This document shows positions 20,803-31,454 of a stretch of DNA of 64,000 bases, one piece after another. Under the pieces are notes generated by a model that was not told the origin of the DNA, ran no database searches, and saw nothing but the letters and a program-made list of their open reading frames with translations. The translations under genes were made by a program, and so were the position numbers. Each line of letters starts with the position of its first letter. Position 1 is the first letter of the stretch. Source of the DNA: Sarcophilus harrisii (taxonomy: Eukaryota > Chordata > Mammalia > Dasyuromorphia > Dasyuridae); the NCBI RefSeq assembly GCF_902635505.1, contig NC_045428.1, positions 431,807,106 to 431,871,105 on the forward strand, read 5' to 3'.

Positions 20803-22379
20803 CTAATTGAAATCCCCATCCAAATTAATGCAATCACAGGACCAGCTAGACTGATCAAATCAAGCAATAAATCAAAAGTAAACAACCTCAAATAAATTCT
20901 TAATCCCTTTGGGGAAAAAAAGCTTTAGGTCATTGGATGAAAGCAGCAAATATCTTGTAATTAGCTGAAAAAAATCAGACATGCCCCTGGGCCCAGGTGT
21001 AACAGAGAAAAACAGTTTGGTATCTCACATTAAAGCAATGGATCAGCCTAGTCACTAACAAGAAACCACTTAGGGACAAGAAGAGTTTTTATCTTTCCTT
21101 CTATCCCTCAGACAATTGGAAGGGATGGCACAGATTACCAAAGCAGTAGTGGCCAAAGATTTAGGAAGTACCTAGAGACAAATATTGAAAAACACTCAAG
21201 GATATTAATGGGAATGGGTTTAGGAGCTAAGATTTCTTGTGGCAGAGTGCTGGCTGTGAATTCAACAAAGCAGAATGCAGTAGAGTTACCCCTCAGAGGA
21301 ACTGCGTTAGGATGTTTTAAAAGAAGAAAAAACTACTGATAATTAATTGGAAGTTACAAATTATACCTTTGCCACATAAGTTCCCTACTTATATGACTTA
21401 CTAACATTTTTAGTACGTTTGACCCTACTCTATCCAGGGATCTTAGACATAATGCCTTTGGTTTGGGTATGAAAAAGTGATGTTTCTCTAACTATCCTTG
21501 CTAAATTTGCTTGGTAAATAACCTTTCTAAAAGCTAAATCTGGCAGATAATTAATAGAAAGAACAATGGTGGGGGCTTATAAGAGACAGTAATAGAAAGT
21601 CCAGTCCTTCAGGATTACTCCTAAAACCCTGAGAGAAATAATAGTTAACCACCCTCTGGAGATTTAGTTCAGGAATGTGAGTAGAGTTGGAGAAACTGAC
21701 TCCAGAAAAGGCCATTCAAGTTTTCAATCAATTCACTTTCTAATTTGTTATAAGGTAAGAAAAAAAGATCTGATCACAAATTTGTGCAGGAGAAAAATGC
21801 CTGAGGCTTTAAACTGAGGAATAGTTTGAAAGCTCCATGGATATTGAGAACTCAGCAAGCAGGACTAAAGAAGCAATTCTTGGAACAGTTCCGTCATGGA
21901 TTCCTGGGGTCTAGAATGTAAGGCTGTGGAACAAATTTAACATTAGCTCTTTGAGGATTCATCTGAATAAGAGAAACCAAATTACACATACCAAAAACCC
22001 ACTATCAATTAGCTTTGCCCAATTTGAGAGAGAATACTACAGCATAATTAAAATTAATTGGCAGGATGTCATTGTGTGTTTTTTTAATTCATTGTTCCTT
22101 CTCAATGCACAAAACATTGAATAACTACCATCAGAGGCTATAGCTCAAAAGTCTGGGAGCTGAGAGCCAGATCTGGGCCAATGCTATGTTGGTGCTAGTT
22201 CTGTCTAGTTCAAGTAAATTACAAGTTAAAAATTACCTAATTATGAGCCTGTTTATTGGTGGCCTATTTACTAGGATGACCCTGCCTGTTAGGGAATTTT
22301 CTTAATTGATCTTAATGTTCCAAGTTTGGTGTGTCCACTACATATTGTGCTATTCAGTCCAAATTGGTTTTTGAATTCT
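20803..22379. other. 1.6 kb unassigned sequence
   Basis: No recognised family. A segment near 22265-22307 resembles part of the insert at 25610-25745, and 21605-21680 weakly resembles 40185-40265. No gene seen. Confidence 0.45.
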
Positions 22380-22495
22380 AACCTACTAAGCTCTTTGAGG
22401 GCTGGGGACTTTGCCCTATAAGTCTTTGCTCCCCTCAGGTCTTGCTCAATGCCTTGGACACTGGAGCACTCAATGAGTGTTGAACAAAAGAATGA
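22380..22495 (+). mobile_element. L2 3' end
   Basis: 'ctaagctctttgagggctgg', 'ctcaatgccttggacactgg' and 'gcactcaatgagtgttg'. Confidence 0.7.
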
Positions 22496-22839
22496 ATGTT
22501 TACATTCTATCTTCTTTCATCATTAATTATTCAGTGATCAATTATTGCCATACCTATTTGCAGGAATACCTGGCATATATTTAGGATAGTACTTTGCCAA
22601 CTAATAAAAGAGAAATTTGTTTTTGCCTTCATAGAATTGACTGGGACAATCTGGTCAATTTGATAAGGTTAAATGATAAAACCTTTATTAGGAGCTTTAA
22701 TTACGTCTCCTTAATAAGAAGTAATATGCTCACTGATCATAGTTCTGGATGAGATAAAGGATTTGAGTACTTGTTAAACCATCCACACATTACTGACCAT
22801 GATTTGTTGAGTAATAGAACTGATTATTGATTTAATTGC

Positions 22840-23005
22840 GTGATACAGTAGATCTGGAATCATCTGGGTGAATTCTTACCTTTGACATTTACTACCTGTG
22901 TGACCTTGAACAAGGTCACTTAAGTTCCCTCATCTTCCTCAATCTGGAAAATAATAGAAAACATGACTTCTGAGGTCTCTTCCACTTTTAAATCCACAAC
23001 CTAAG
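22840..23005 (+). mobile_element. MIR3-type SINE
   Basis: 'cgtgatacagtagatctgg', 'ttactacctgtgtgaccttg', 'acttctgaggtctcttcc' and 'cttttaaatccacaacc'. Ends just before the L1. Confidence 0.75.
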
Positions 23006-23032
23006 ATTTAGACATTTAAAAAAGAGTGGCTA

Positions 23033-24567
23033 ATTTAGGAATCTATCTGCCAAGGGGAAATCAGAAACTTTATGAGCAAAACTACAAAACACTTTCCACA
23101 CAAATTAAGTCTGATCTAAACAACTGGAAAAATATTAAATGTTCTTGGATAGGGCAAGCAAATATAATAAAGATGACAATGCTACCTAAACTAATCTATT
23201 TATTTAGCACTATACCAATCAGCTCCCAAAAAACTATTTTAATGATCTAGAAAAAAAAAAACAACAAAGTTCACATGGAAAAACAAAAAGTCAAGAATTT
23301 CAAGGGAATTCATGAAAAAAAAAATCAAATGAAAGTGGCCTAGTTGTACCAGATCTAAAATTATATTATAAAGCAGCGGTTACCAAAACCATTTGTTATT
23401 GGCTAAGAAAGAGACTAGTTGATCAGTGGAATAGGTTAGGTTCAAAGGACAAAACAGCCAATAACTTTAATAATCTAGTGTTTGACAAACCCAAAGACCC
23501 CAGTTTTTGGGATAAGAACTCACTATTTCACAAAAATTGCTGGGAAAATTGGAAATTAGTATGGCAGAAATTAGGCATTGACCCACACTTAACACTGTAC
23601 ACCAAGATAAGGTCAAAATGGGTTCATGACCTAGGCTAAAGAATGAGATCATAAATAAATTGGAAGAATATAGGAAAGTTCACCTCTCAGACCTGTGAAA
23701 GAGGAAGGAATTTATGATCAAAGAAGAACTAGAGAACATTATTCATCACAAAATAGAAAAATTTGATTATATCAAATTGAAAAGTTTTTGTACAAACAAA
23801 ACTAATGCAGTCAAAATTAGAAGGGAAGCAATAAACTGGGAAAATATTTTTACAGTCAAAGGTTCTGATTAAAGGCCTCATTTCCAAAATATAGAGAGAA
23901 TTGACTCTAATATATAAGAAATCAAGCCATTCTCCAAATGATAAATGGTCCAAGGATATGGACAGACAGTTCTCAGACGAAGAAATTGAAAATATTTCTA
24001 GCCATATGAAAAGATGCTCCAAGTCATTATTAATCAGAGAAATGCAAATTAAGACAACTCTGAGATACCACTACACACGTCAGATTGGCTAGAATGACAG
24101 GAAAAGATAATGCTGAATGTTGGAGGGGATGTGGGAAAATAGGGACATTAATACATTGTTGGTGGAATTGTGAATACATCCAACCATTCTGGAGAGCGAT
24201 TTGGAACTATGCTCAAAAAGTTATCAAACTGTGAATACCCTTTGACCCAGCAGTGTTACTACTGGCCTTATACCCCAAAGAGATCTTAAGGAAAGGAAAG
24301 GGACCTGTATGTGCAAGAATATTTGTGGCAGCCCTCTTTGTAGTGGCCAGAAACTGGAAACTGAATGGATGTCCATCAATTGGAGAATGGCTGAATAAAT
24401 TGTGGTATATGGATATTATGGAATATTATTGTTCTGTAAGAAATGACCAACAGGATGACTTCAGAAAGGCCTGGAGAGACTTACATGAACTGATGCTGAG
24501 TGAAACGAGCAGGGCCAAGAGATCATTATATACTTCAACCACAGTACTATATGATGATCAATTTTGA
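23033..24567 (+). pseudogene. L1 ORF2 carboxyl-terminal remnant
   Basis: Three readable blocks in different frames. 23026-23250 gives LGIYLPRGNQKLYEQNYK and the INIIKMTMLPK-like segment downstream of the reverse transcriptase. 23901-24092 gives KWSKDMDRQFSDEEI and LLIREMQIKTTLRYHY. 24253-24567 gives ARIFVAALFVVARNWKLNG, CPSIGEWLNKLWYM and MEYYCSVRND. These match the L1 ORF2 C-terminal region, including the cysteine-rich end. The endonuclease and the reverse transcriptase core are missing. Frame changes occur near the A-rich run at about 23252 and between about 24090 and 24250. The protein would have supplied cis-acting retrotransposition; this copy cannot. Confidence 0.9.
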
Positions 24568-24971
24568 TGGACGTGGCCATCTCCAGCAATGAGATGAACC
24601 AAATCAGTTCCAATAGAGCAGTAGTGAACTGAACCAGCTACACCCAGCGAAAGAACTCTGGGAGATGACTACGAACCACTACATAGAATTCCCAATCCCT
24701 CTATTTTTGATTTCCTTCACAGGCTAATTGTACACTATTTCAAAGTCCTATTCTTTTTGTACAGCAAAATAACTGTTAGGACATGTATGCTTATATTGTA
24801 TTTAATTTATACTTTAAAATATTTGACATATATTGGTCAACCTACCATCTTGGGGAGGGGATGGGGGGAAGGAGGGGAAAAATTGGAACAAAAGGTTTGG
24901 CAATTGTCAATGCTATAAAATTACCTATGCATATAACTTGTAAATAAAAAGCTATAATAAAAAAAAAAAAA
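23033..24971 (+). mobile_element. 5'-truncated marsupial L1 LINE with target-site duplication
   Basis: A 1.9-kb L1 covering the carboxyl third of ORF2, the 3' UTR (24568-24960) and an A tail. The 8-bp 'agtggcta' occurs at 23025-23032 and again at 24972-24979, flanking the element, with extra A residues shared before each. The 3' UTR ends 'ttgtaaataaaaagctataat', the same 3' UTR type as 31221-31454 and unlike that of 48943-50552. Truncation and frame damage show it is inactive. Confidence 0.95.
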
Positions 24972-24979
24972 AGTGGCTA

Positions 24980-25529
24980 GATCTTCAAGAGAAATACCAG
25001 AATTTGGACATAGAGAAAATGAGAATGGACTACAGATTCCAGAAGAGTGAAAGCATCAGTAGAGCACCTCAAGCTACCCCTCTGGGACTAAAAGATGGCA
25101 GATATAGCATTTAACAATAGAGTTCCTGACCCTAGAGAGGTTAGTAGCATAACCTCTCAGGAATTCCTGGATTGGAACATAACTCAGAAACAGAGGGGGA
25201 ACTACATGGCCCAAGAGTAGCAAAGCATATAGCCATGATGTGGAAAAGTCAATTAGATTTTTATCTTTAACCTAGGCAGGCTTGATTTTGGAAAATCTTG
25301 CTCTCTCTAGACACCTCAAAGGCAAAATCCCCCTTTAGTGAGCCCCAAAGCTACAGCCTACGTAGTCTGTAACATCTCCTAGAGGAAGTAAGGGGATTGA
25401 CAAGAATGGTACAAATTGCAAAGTGATTCCAGTGCCAACCCTAGAGTGGCACATGAGTCTGAGAAGACTTTATGAGACCTAGAGTAGGTGGGGTTCACTG
25501 AAGAGAAAAGGAGCATCAGTAGAGACAGG
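24980..25529. other. Unassigned sequence
   Basis: No recognised repeat; some LTR-like flavour near 25130-25230 but without support. Confidence 0.35.
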
Positions 25530-25835
25530 AAAGGGATTTGGAATCAGAGAGTCTGGATTCAAATCCAGGCTCTGCAATTTAGCATCAATTTAAACTTGGC
25601 AACTCATTATAATGTGATTTATCTACTCCCTCTCTGTCTTCTTCATTCTCACTCCAGAAAAGCAGTCTCAACCTATAATATTAAATTGTAGGCTTCTCGA
25701 AGACCTAATTACCAGGATGACCCTACTTATTGGGTAATTTTCTTAATCTGGGTCTCAGTTTCCTAATCTATAAAATTTGGGAAGTAGACTTGACTTCTCA
25801 CTTCTCTTCTAGCTCTAAATCTATGTTCCTGTGAG
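25530..25835 (+). mobile_element. MIR3-type SINE split by a 136-bp mosaic insert
   Basis: The 5' half (25530-25609) reads 'ggaatcagagagtctgg', 'aaatccaggctctgcaat'; the 3' half (25746-25835) reads 'ctgggtctcagtttcctaatc', 'gctctaaatctatgttcc'. They are continuous in MIR3, so 25610-25745 is an insertion. Confidence 0.8.
25610..25745. repeat. Insert in MIR3 made of two pieces found elsewhere in the window
   Basis: Bases 25611-25705 match 26989-27081 at about 90% (both start 'taatgtgatttatctactcc' and end near 'gaagac'). Bases 25704-25747 match 22264-22307 at about 80% (shared 'aggatgaccct' and 'aattttcttaat'). No terminal repeats or A tail are seen, so it is not an ordinary retroposon. Confidence 0.7.
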
Positions 25836-26149
25836 ATCTTTTTGTTTTGCATTGCAAATGAGTAAAAACTGTCCTACTTTTAGAATTGTTACTATTAGCT
25901 TGAGGGCTTTCACAGGAATTTAAGCCTCTTTTATCTAGATTTCTAAAGATCTATGCACAAACTATATATTCACAGATTCTCAAGAGAAGATTTGAGTGGG
26001 GACCTGAACCAAAGAGTGATTTGGAGGATATGCCCAAAATTTAACTCAATACAGATAAGCCCAGAACTTGGGGATGTAGGTAACAGTTTAGCCAACCTTG
26101 TCAGGGTCTTTACTTTTCAGTTTTGTAATGCTGTTACTTGCTTCAGTAT

Positions 26150-26318
26150 CATAGTATTGAAGGATGATCCAAAATCTAATCCCCTCATTTCACAGATAAA
26201 GAAACTGAGGTTGAGAGGTGTGAAATAACTTAACTCAGGTCACATAGATAGAACACAGCTAGAATTCAAGTCTAGTTCTTTTAGTACCAACTCAATGCTA
26301 TTTTCACTATCCCAGATA
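26150..26318 (-). mobile_element. MIR3-type SINE
   Basis: 'cccctcatttcacagataaag', 'aactgaggttgagaggtgtg' and 'ctagaattcaagtctag' are antisense CORE and head. Confidence 0.7.
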
Positions 26319-26988
26319 ACAGGTCTTAAAGGGTAGGCAATATAGTTTGATAAAATTCTCTTTACTCAGTAAATAAGCATTTGAGACATTGCTGTGGGTT
26401 GATGGAAAAATATAGAGATATTAGACATCATTAGATTCAAACTCGGGACATATGGCAAGTAAATCATATATGCAAATCACAAAATCGATTTTGTCTGTCA
26501 GAGATCTGTCAGAGAAAGACCCAGAGGACTGCCAGTGATCCAAGAGAAGGAAGAAGAGAAAGATGGTTCGACAATACAAGAAATAAATGCAGCCATCAAA
26601 ACAGGAAGACTCCAAAGTAGGGGGAAGAGGAGGAAGGAATAAATAAGCATAAAGAGAGCCAGAGGAAGAGGGAGGGAGGCAAAATAATGTCAGGGTAGTA
26701 GATGGATGGCAAGAAGAGATAAAAGACAAAATAGTCTGGAGGAAAATAATAGAAAATGAGAAGTTGACCCCTTAGGGGAATGTTTAATCAGAAAGCCTAA
26801 ATTTGAACTGAGTGATACAGTAGCAGCTGGGGAACCCTGAAAAGCTAAATGCCTCAGGTTCTCAGTGTCTGAGTAAGAAAATGTGGTTGGCAAGAACAGG
26901 AAATAATGTGATTTTTTTTCTTATCGATGCTGCTTCAGGATCTCTGTCAAAGCTACTGTCTGCATTGCAGTACATACAAGTAAATGAA
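26319..26988. other. Unassigned, purine-rich in the middle
   Basis: The 26520-26740 part is strongly purine-biased. Minus-strand open frames here (for example 26421-26729) are serine/leucine-rich simply because of that bias. No gene supported. Confidence 0.45.
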
Positions 26989-27175
26989 TAATGTGATTTA
27001 TCTACTCCTTCTCTGTCCTCTCCATTCTCTCTCCAGAAGGCAGTCTCGACCTATATATTAAATTGTAGGCTTCTTGAAGACAGGGATTCCCTTTTGCCTT
27101 TTTTTTTTTTTTTGTATGCCTGGTGCTTGGCACAGTAATTGACATAGTAGGACGTTAATAAATATTTATATATCT
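26989..27175 (+). mobile_element. L2-like 3' end with poly-T
   Basis: 'attaaattgtaggcttcttg', 'agacagggattccctttt', a T run (27101-27114), 'gtgcttggcacagtaattg' and 'taataaatatttat' form an L2 terminus. Its first 93 bases recur in the MIR3 insert at 25611-25705. Confidence 0.65.
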
Positions 27176-27579
27176 GAAATTTGAGAATCCAGAAACCAGT
27201 GAAATTAGGCAACAACGTTTGTCCTTATCTTACAATACTGACTTCAAAAAAAGAGACTGGTTGGTTATTGCACAGAAGTTGTTTTTAAAAGAAACCTTAC
27301 ATTAGAAGAACATTGCAAATGATCCCTCTCCGCTCAAGTAAAGTAGAGATAGTGCTGCTTTGCATCTATAATTTTTCAACTTGAAAGTCAAATGGATATA
27401 TAAAACAGCAATGTCCAAGTTTGTCCTCTGTTGGATATGTAAAGGGCAGTTCACATTTCCCAGAAACCTTCTATTAAAAAAAAAAAAAGAAAAAAAAAAA
27501 ACCTATGCTTCAATAATAAACATAACACTTCCCTTGGACCTCCCTCATTTCTCCTTCTCAATACTCTTCCAATTCTTGT
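27176..27579. other. Unassigned, A-rich run at 27476-27502
   Basis: The A run could be the tail of an unidentified retroposed sequence upstream; no donor gene was recognised. Confidence 0.4.
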
Positions 27580-27778
27580 TCTTCAATTATTTTTCAGTCC
27601 TACCCAACTCTTCTTGATCCCATTTGGGTTTTTTTTGGCAAAGATACTGGAGTGGTTTGCCATTTCCTTCTCCAGCTCTTTTTATAGTTGAGGAAACAAG
27701 TAGGAAGTGTATGAGGCCAGATTCAAACTCAGGAAGAGGTCTTCCTGGCTCAAGATCCCACACTCTTTCCACTCTAGC
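27580..27778 (-). mobile_element. Mar1-type SINE
   Basis: 'ttttcagtcctacccaactc', 'ggtttgccatttccttctcc', CORE and 'cactctttccactctag'; the very end of the head is missing. Confidence 0.85.
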
Positions 27779-27789
27779 CTCTCTCTGTT

Positions 27790-28155
27790 CCCTTACTATT
27801 GTGCCACAGTACCCTTTTATTGTTCTGCCTCAGTTTTCCTAAATTGTCCTGCCTCAGTTTCCCTAAATTGTTCTGCCTCAATCCCCCTAGTTGCAAATCC
27901 CCCTTCCAGTTCATTAGGACTGATATGTCAGGGCTAGTTACTCTAAAGTTATAAATTATAAATGTATAAACTCAAGATAAGTGGGTATTCAGACTTCCTG
28001 GGTCCTAACTCCTCCTAAGTCATCAAGAATTAATGGTCCTACCTCCAATCTGTCAGAACTGGATTGATGGTCCCTGCCTGGAAATTCCTGCTTACTAGAG
28101 TTTGGACTCCATTCCTGCCTTTGTTTAGCTACCTGAGCTAAGAGCATAGTGGAGC
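27790..28155 (+). mobile_element. LTR-like fossil (endogenous retrovirus family, unassigned)
   Basis: Starts with three 24-bp units rich in 'gcctcagttt' and continues with 'ccttccagttcattagg', 'taactcctcctaagtc' and 'tgtcagaactggattgatgg'. The last words recur in the same order at 63720-64000. This resembles a marsupial retroviral LTR I recall only generally. No body or partner LTR was found nearby; probably an old solitary LTR or fragment. Confidence 0.4.
27819..27890. repeat. 24-bp tandem repeat, three units
   Basis: Units at 27819-27842, 27843-27866 and 27867-27890 share 'attgt(t/c)ctgcctca' and a C/T-rich end. A weaker partial unit may precede at 27798-27818. Period is exactly 24 bp. Confidence 0.93.
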
Positions 28156-28345
28156 AGCATGTTGGGCTAGGTAGGAAGATTTGGATTCATATGCTGTATC
28201 TGACACTTATTAGCTATGATGACATGCAAATCATTTAACCTCTCTGTGCCTCAGTTTCCCCATTTGTAAAATGGTGATAATAAAATTTGGAATATTCACC
28301 TCACATGAAGGCTTAAGTGATGTAATCATCACTTGTACAAGATCT
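28156..28345 (+). mobile_element. MIR/THER1-type SINE
   Basis: 'gatttggattcatatgctg', 'cacttattagctatgatg', 'cctctctgtgcctcagtttc', then the start of the L2-like tail. Confidence 0.8.
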
Positions 28346-28394
28346 TTGCTTTCCAGACTTCAAAATGATATATAGTGTCAATGAGTATAGTTTA

Positions 28395-28600
28395 GTTGAC
28401 TGCCTCCATTTTACAAATAAGGAAATTGAAAGAATCTCTGGCACCATTCCCCTTCCAACAACAAACAACCACAATAATAACTTGTATTTATATATCATTA
28501 TAAGGTTTGCAATGGGCTTTTTAATGACCTTACGAGTTAGTACAATTATTATTATACACATTTTACAGCTAGTGAAAAGTTGCCATAGTCACAGTTTTCC
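28395..28600 (-). mobile_element. MIR/THER1 fragments
   Basis: A CORE piece (ttacaaataaggaaattg) near 28410-28432 and a second piece at 28470-28600 with 'cttgtatttatatatcatt', 'aggtttgcaatgggc', 'cattttacagctagtg'. Possibly two overlapping old copies. Confidence 0.55.
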
Positions 28601-28892
28601 TCCAATCAATGGGCAATGTCTTCGGATTTTTGTTATCCAAAAAGTGCTGGGATTTTCTTTCTTTGGAGTTTTGCTCAGTAGTGGGATTATTAAAACCAAG
28701 AATTATAATCAGTTTAATTTGACCCCTGATTTTGCTGTGAAAGCTTCCAGTATTTCTTCATTATAAACAATACTAACTCCAAGTTTTAAACAAATGTTTA
28801 TGAACACATATAGGAAAGGATCTTTTACTGTATTTTTTTCCCTAAAACTATTGACATAGTCATGATTTTATGATTAGTAAGAGTAATATGGT

Positions 28893-29042
28893 AAGAGGCA
28901 GCTAGGTGACATACTGGATAGAGCACCAACCCTAAATTCAGGACCTGAGTTCAAATCTGGCCTCAGTCACTTAATACTTCCTGGCTGTGTGATCCTGGGC
29001 AAGTCACACTTAACCCCAATTGCCTCCACCCCCCAAAAAAAT
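28893..29042 (+). mobile_element. WSINE1-like short tRNA SINE with A tail
   Basis: Head 'gaggcagctaggtgac', 'agagcaccaaccctaaattc', B-box-like 'gagttcaaatctgg', 'gcaagtcacacttaacccc', then a C/A tail. It lacks the RTE-like or L2-like end, so it is the A-tailed kind moved by L1. Well preserved, hence fairly young. Confidence 0.85.
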
Positions 29043-29099
29043 TTAGTAAGATGAGTTATATTTATGGTTTTCATAATGTAGAGTCATACTTCGTTAATG

Positions 29100-29470
29100 G
29101 TATATGTGAAGTCCAGGTTAGCTCCCTGTTGACCTCAGGATCAGCCAAAGTCAGGAACAGCAAAAGTCCTTGGTCTTTAGGAGGAGAAGTAAAGGAGATG
29201 GACGAAGCCGCTACAAGCTCTCTGCCTACTGACCTCCCTTCTCCTAGTTCTCCTCCAAAGTGACTCTGGCTTGTCTTATTTCACCCTCTAATCCCACCTA
29301 CAATTGTTTGTATACACCAAAAGATCAGGCCAGCTCAGAATAGTGAGAAGCGTTTTCCAATCATATGCTAATAGAGTATTGGCCAATCGGTAATTAGCCT
29401 TAAGTGCTCAGTTGTCTGATTCCAGTGCACCTACTCAGAGTTTCAGCCCTTTACAGGTATAAATCTAATG
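29100..29470 (+). mobile_element. Possible LTR fossil with promoter-like words
   Basis: Two CCAAT boxes in 'ccaatcatatgctaat' and 'ggccaatcgg' (29358-29391), an octamer-like 'atgctaat' between them, and 'ggtataaatc' at 29456-29465, about 70 bases downstream. This spacing looks like an LTR U3 region. No partner or body was found; the family is unknown. Confidence 0.3.
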
Positions 29471-29485
29471 ATCAGAATGACAAAT

Positions 29486-29495
29486 TGAGAGAGAG

Positions 29496-29558
<63 letters not shown>

Positions 29559-29560
29559 AG
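29486..29560. repeat. (GA)n microsatellite
   Basis: About 75 bases of GA with a few A interruptions, accounting for the leucine/serine run in the minus-strand frame 29465-29785. Confidence 0.97.
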
Positions 29561-29599
29561 GAGCCTCTTTATAAATGCGTCAACTAGGCAGTTGACTTC

Positions 29600-30836
29600 T
29601 ACATTTATATATCTACAGGACTCCCTCCTGAGTCCCTCATCATTAATTATAAATTCTTGCTTATTAGATATTTTAAACTGGATGGCTATTAGGCATATCA
29701 AATTCATGTTCAAAACAGAACTTATTATCTTTCCCCTAAAACCTACTCTTTTTCCAAGATTCCTTATATCTGTCCTGTATACCACTATCCTTCTAGGTAC
29801 TAAGGATCACAACTTCTGAATCATCTTGATTGTTTACTTTATATATGCAAGCAGTTGCCAAATCTTTTTGCCTCTACTTCATCAACAATCTCTCAAATGT
29901 CTACTCACCCTACCACCACCCCATTTTAAGTTCTTAGGACCTCATTAAACCCATTACAGCCTAGTTTGCTAAAATATCCTGTTAACTGACCTCCCAGACT
30001 GAAGTCTCTCTTCACTCTAATGCATCCTCCACACAGCTGCCAAATTTATTTTCCTAAAGTATGTGTCTGAGCATACCATTCACTACATCTATAAATTCCA
30101 GTGGCTTCCTATTACTTCTAGGATCAAATGCCAAATCTTCTGTTTGGCATTTAAAACCCATCATGACCTGGTTCCAATTTACCTGTCCAGACTTATCACA
30201 CAGTACTCCTCCACACTGTGTTCCAGCCAATTTCATCTTCTTGTTCTCTATTTAGGCAGTTAATTGGTGCAGCAGATAGAGTGCTGGACTTGGAGTCAGA
30301 AAGACTGAACTTAAAGTCAATCTCAGACACTTATTATTTATGTGATTCTAGGCAAGTCACTTAATCTCTAACTCAATTTCCTCATATGCAAAACAAGACT
30401 AATAATTACGATTTGGTCACATAATAGCCACTATGTAAATTCTTATTCCTTTCTTCCTCTTTCCCTCATTCATTATATTCTGTCTACAGTCTCTGTGCTG
30501 TTATAAAGGATGTCCATCATGTCTAAAATGTACCTCCCCCTCACCTCTATCTATCTCTTAGACAATTTTCTTCAAAGCTCAGCTCAGAGGTTACTTCTTA
30601 CATGATGCCCTCAGCTACTACTGCTTCTTCCCAACTTTGAATTATTTTGTCTTTACGTGATATTTGCAATAATTTGCATGTACACTTACAAGTGTAGATA
30701 TTGTCTCCCCTGATAGAATATAAGCTTCTTGAATATAGGATAGAGACTCTTTCTTTTTAGTCTTTATATTCTTACAACTTAACATAGTGCTTAGCATGTG
30801 TTAAGTGCTTAATAAATGACAGTGGATTGACTGGGA
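29600..30836 (+). mobile_element. Long sense L2 LINE 3' part, split by a MIR
   Basis: About 1.0 kb of L2. Before the SINE: 'tcatgttcaaaacagaac', 'cctcccagactgaagtctc', 'cagctgccaaatttattttcc', 'ccagtggcttcctatta', 'aaaacccatcatgacctgg'. After it: 'gtcttctcc-like' sequence, 'ctcagctcagaggttacttc', 'cccctgatagaatataagc', 'cttagcatgtgttaagtgc', 'aataaatgac'. The end of ORF2 lies before the SINE but no frame is readable. Confidence 0.8.
30252..30452 (+). mobile_element. MIR/THER1-type SINE inside L2
   Basis: Head 'ggcagttaattggtgcagc', 'gctggacttggagtcag', CORE 'gcaagtcacttaatctc', L2-like tail 'cataatagccactatgtaaa'. Its junction with the L2 (near 30452) is copied again at 32012-32122. Confidence 0.82.
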
Positions 30837-31220
30837 TTCAAATATGGATATCCCTGTGTCAATCCCAGAAATTTTTTTGCTATTGTCTCTCCATAGTAAT
30901 TCAATTTTATATGTTACTCTTTACTATTGAAGAAGCACTTTCATGATAATAGTACAGCCAATTGTTAACTTTCACAGGGATAACATTGCTAGAAAATGGC
31001 ATAAAAGTAAAAAACTTGAATGTTGATACACTGAATCTATGGAAAATAAGAGATTAGGTTCTCTTCACCACCAAAAACTGTAAAATTTACTAGAGATTGT
31101 GGGGGGAAAAAACACTTTTATGCATACAATTCTTTTTAATAATACATTAATTCTAATAGCATGTATATTTTCTACTATAGTAATCATGAAAAACTCATAA
31201 AATGCAGTATACAAAATAAA
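30837..31220. other. Unassigned sequence
   Basis: No recognised repeat or gene. Confidence 0.4.
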
Positions 31221-31454
31221 TTTTTTTGTATTTTTTTTATTATAGCTTTTTATTTACAAGTTATATGCATGGGTAATTTTACAGCATTGACAACTGCCAA
31301 ACCTTTTGTTACAATTTTTCCCCTCCTTCCCTCCATCCCCTCCCCCAAATGGCAGATTGAACAATACATGTTAAATACATTAAAGTATAAATTAAATACA
31401 ATATAAGTATACATGTCGAAACAGTTATTTTGCTGTACAAAAAGAATCGGACTC
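31221..31454 (-). mobile_element. Very short 5'-truncated L1 with 10-bp target-site duplication
   Basis: Only 234 bp of L1 3' UTR in reverse: T-rich tail, 'gctttttatttacaagttat', 'cctccttccctccatcccc', up to 'gaatcggactc'. 'acaaaataaa' is exact at 31211-31220 and 31455-31464. Same 3' UTR type as 23033-24971. Confidence 0.95.

Noticed and set aside
26421-26893. Minus-strand Ser/Leu-rich frames that look like signal-peptide proteins
   Set aside because: They follow from the strong purine bias of the plus strand; no other coding evidence.
28893-29042. tRNA-like box sequences suggesting a tRNA gene
   Set aside because: The head has degraded A and B boxes but no cloverleaf, and the body and tail are those of a SINE; the same applies to the other SINE heads.
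29465-29785. 106-codon minus-strand frame with long Leu/Ser repeat
   Set aside because: The repeat is the translation of a GA microsatellite.
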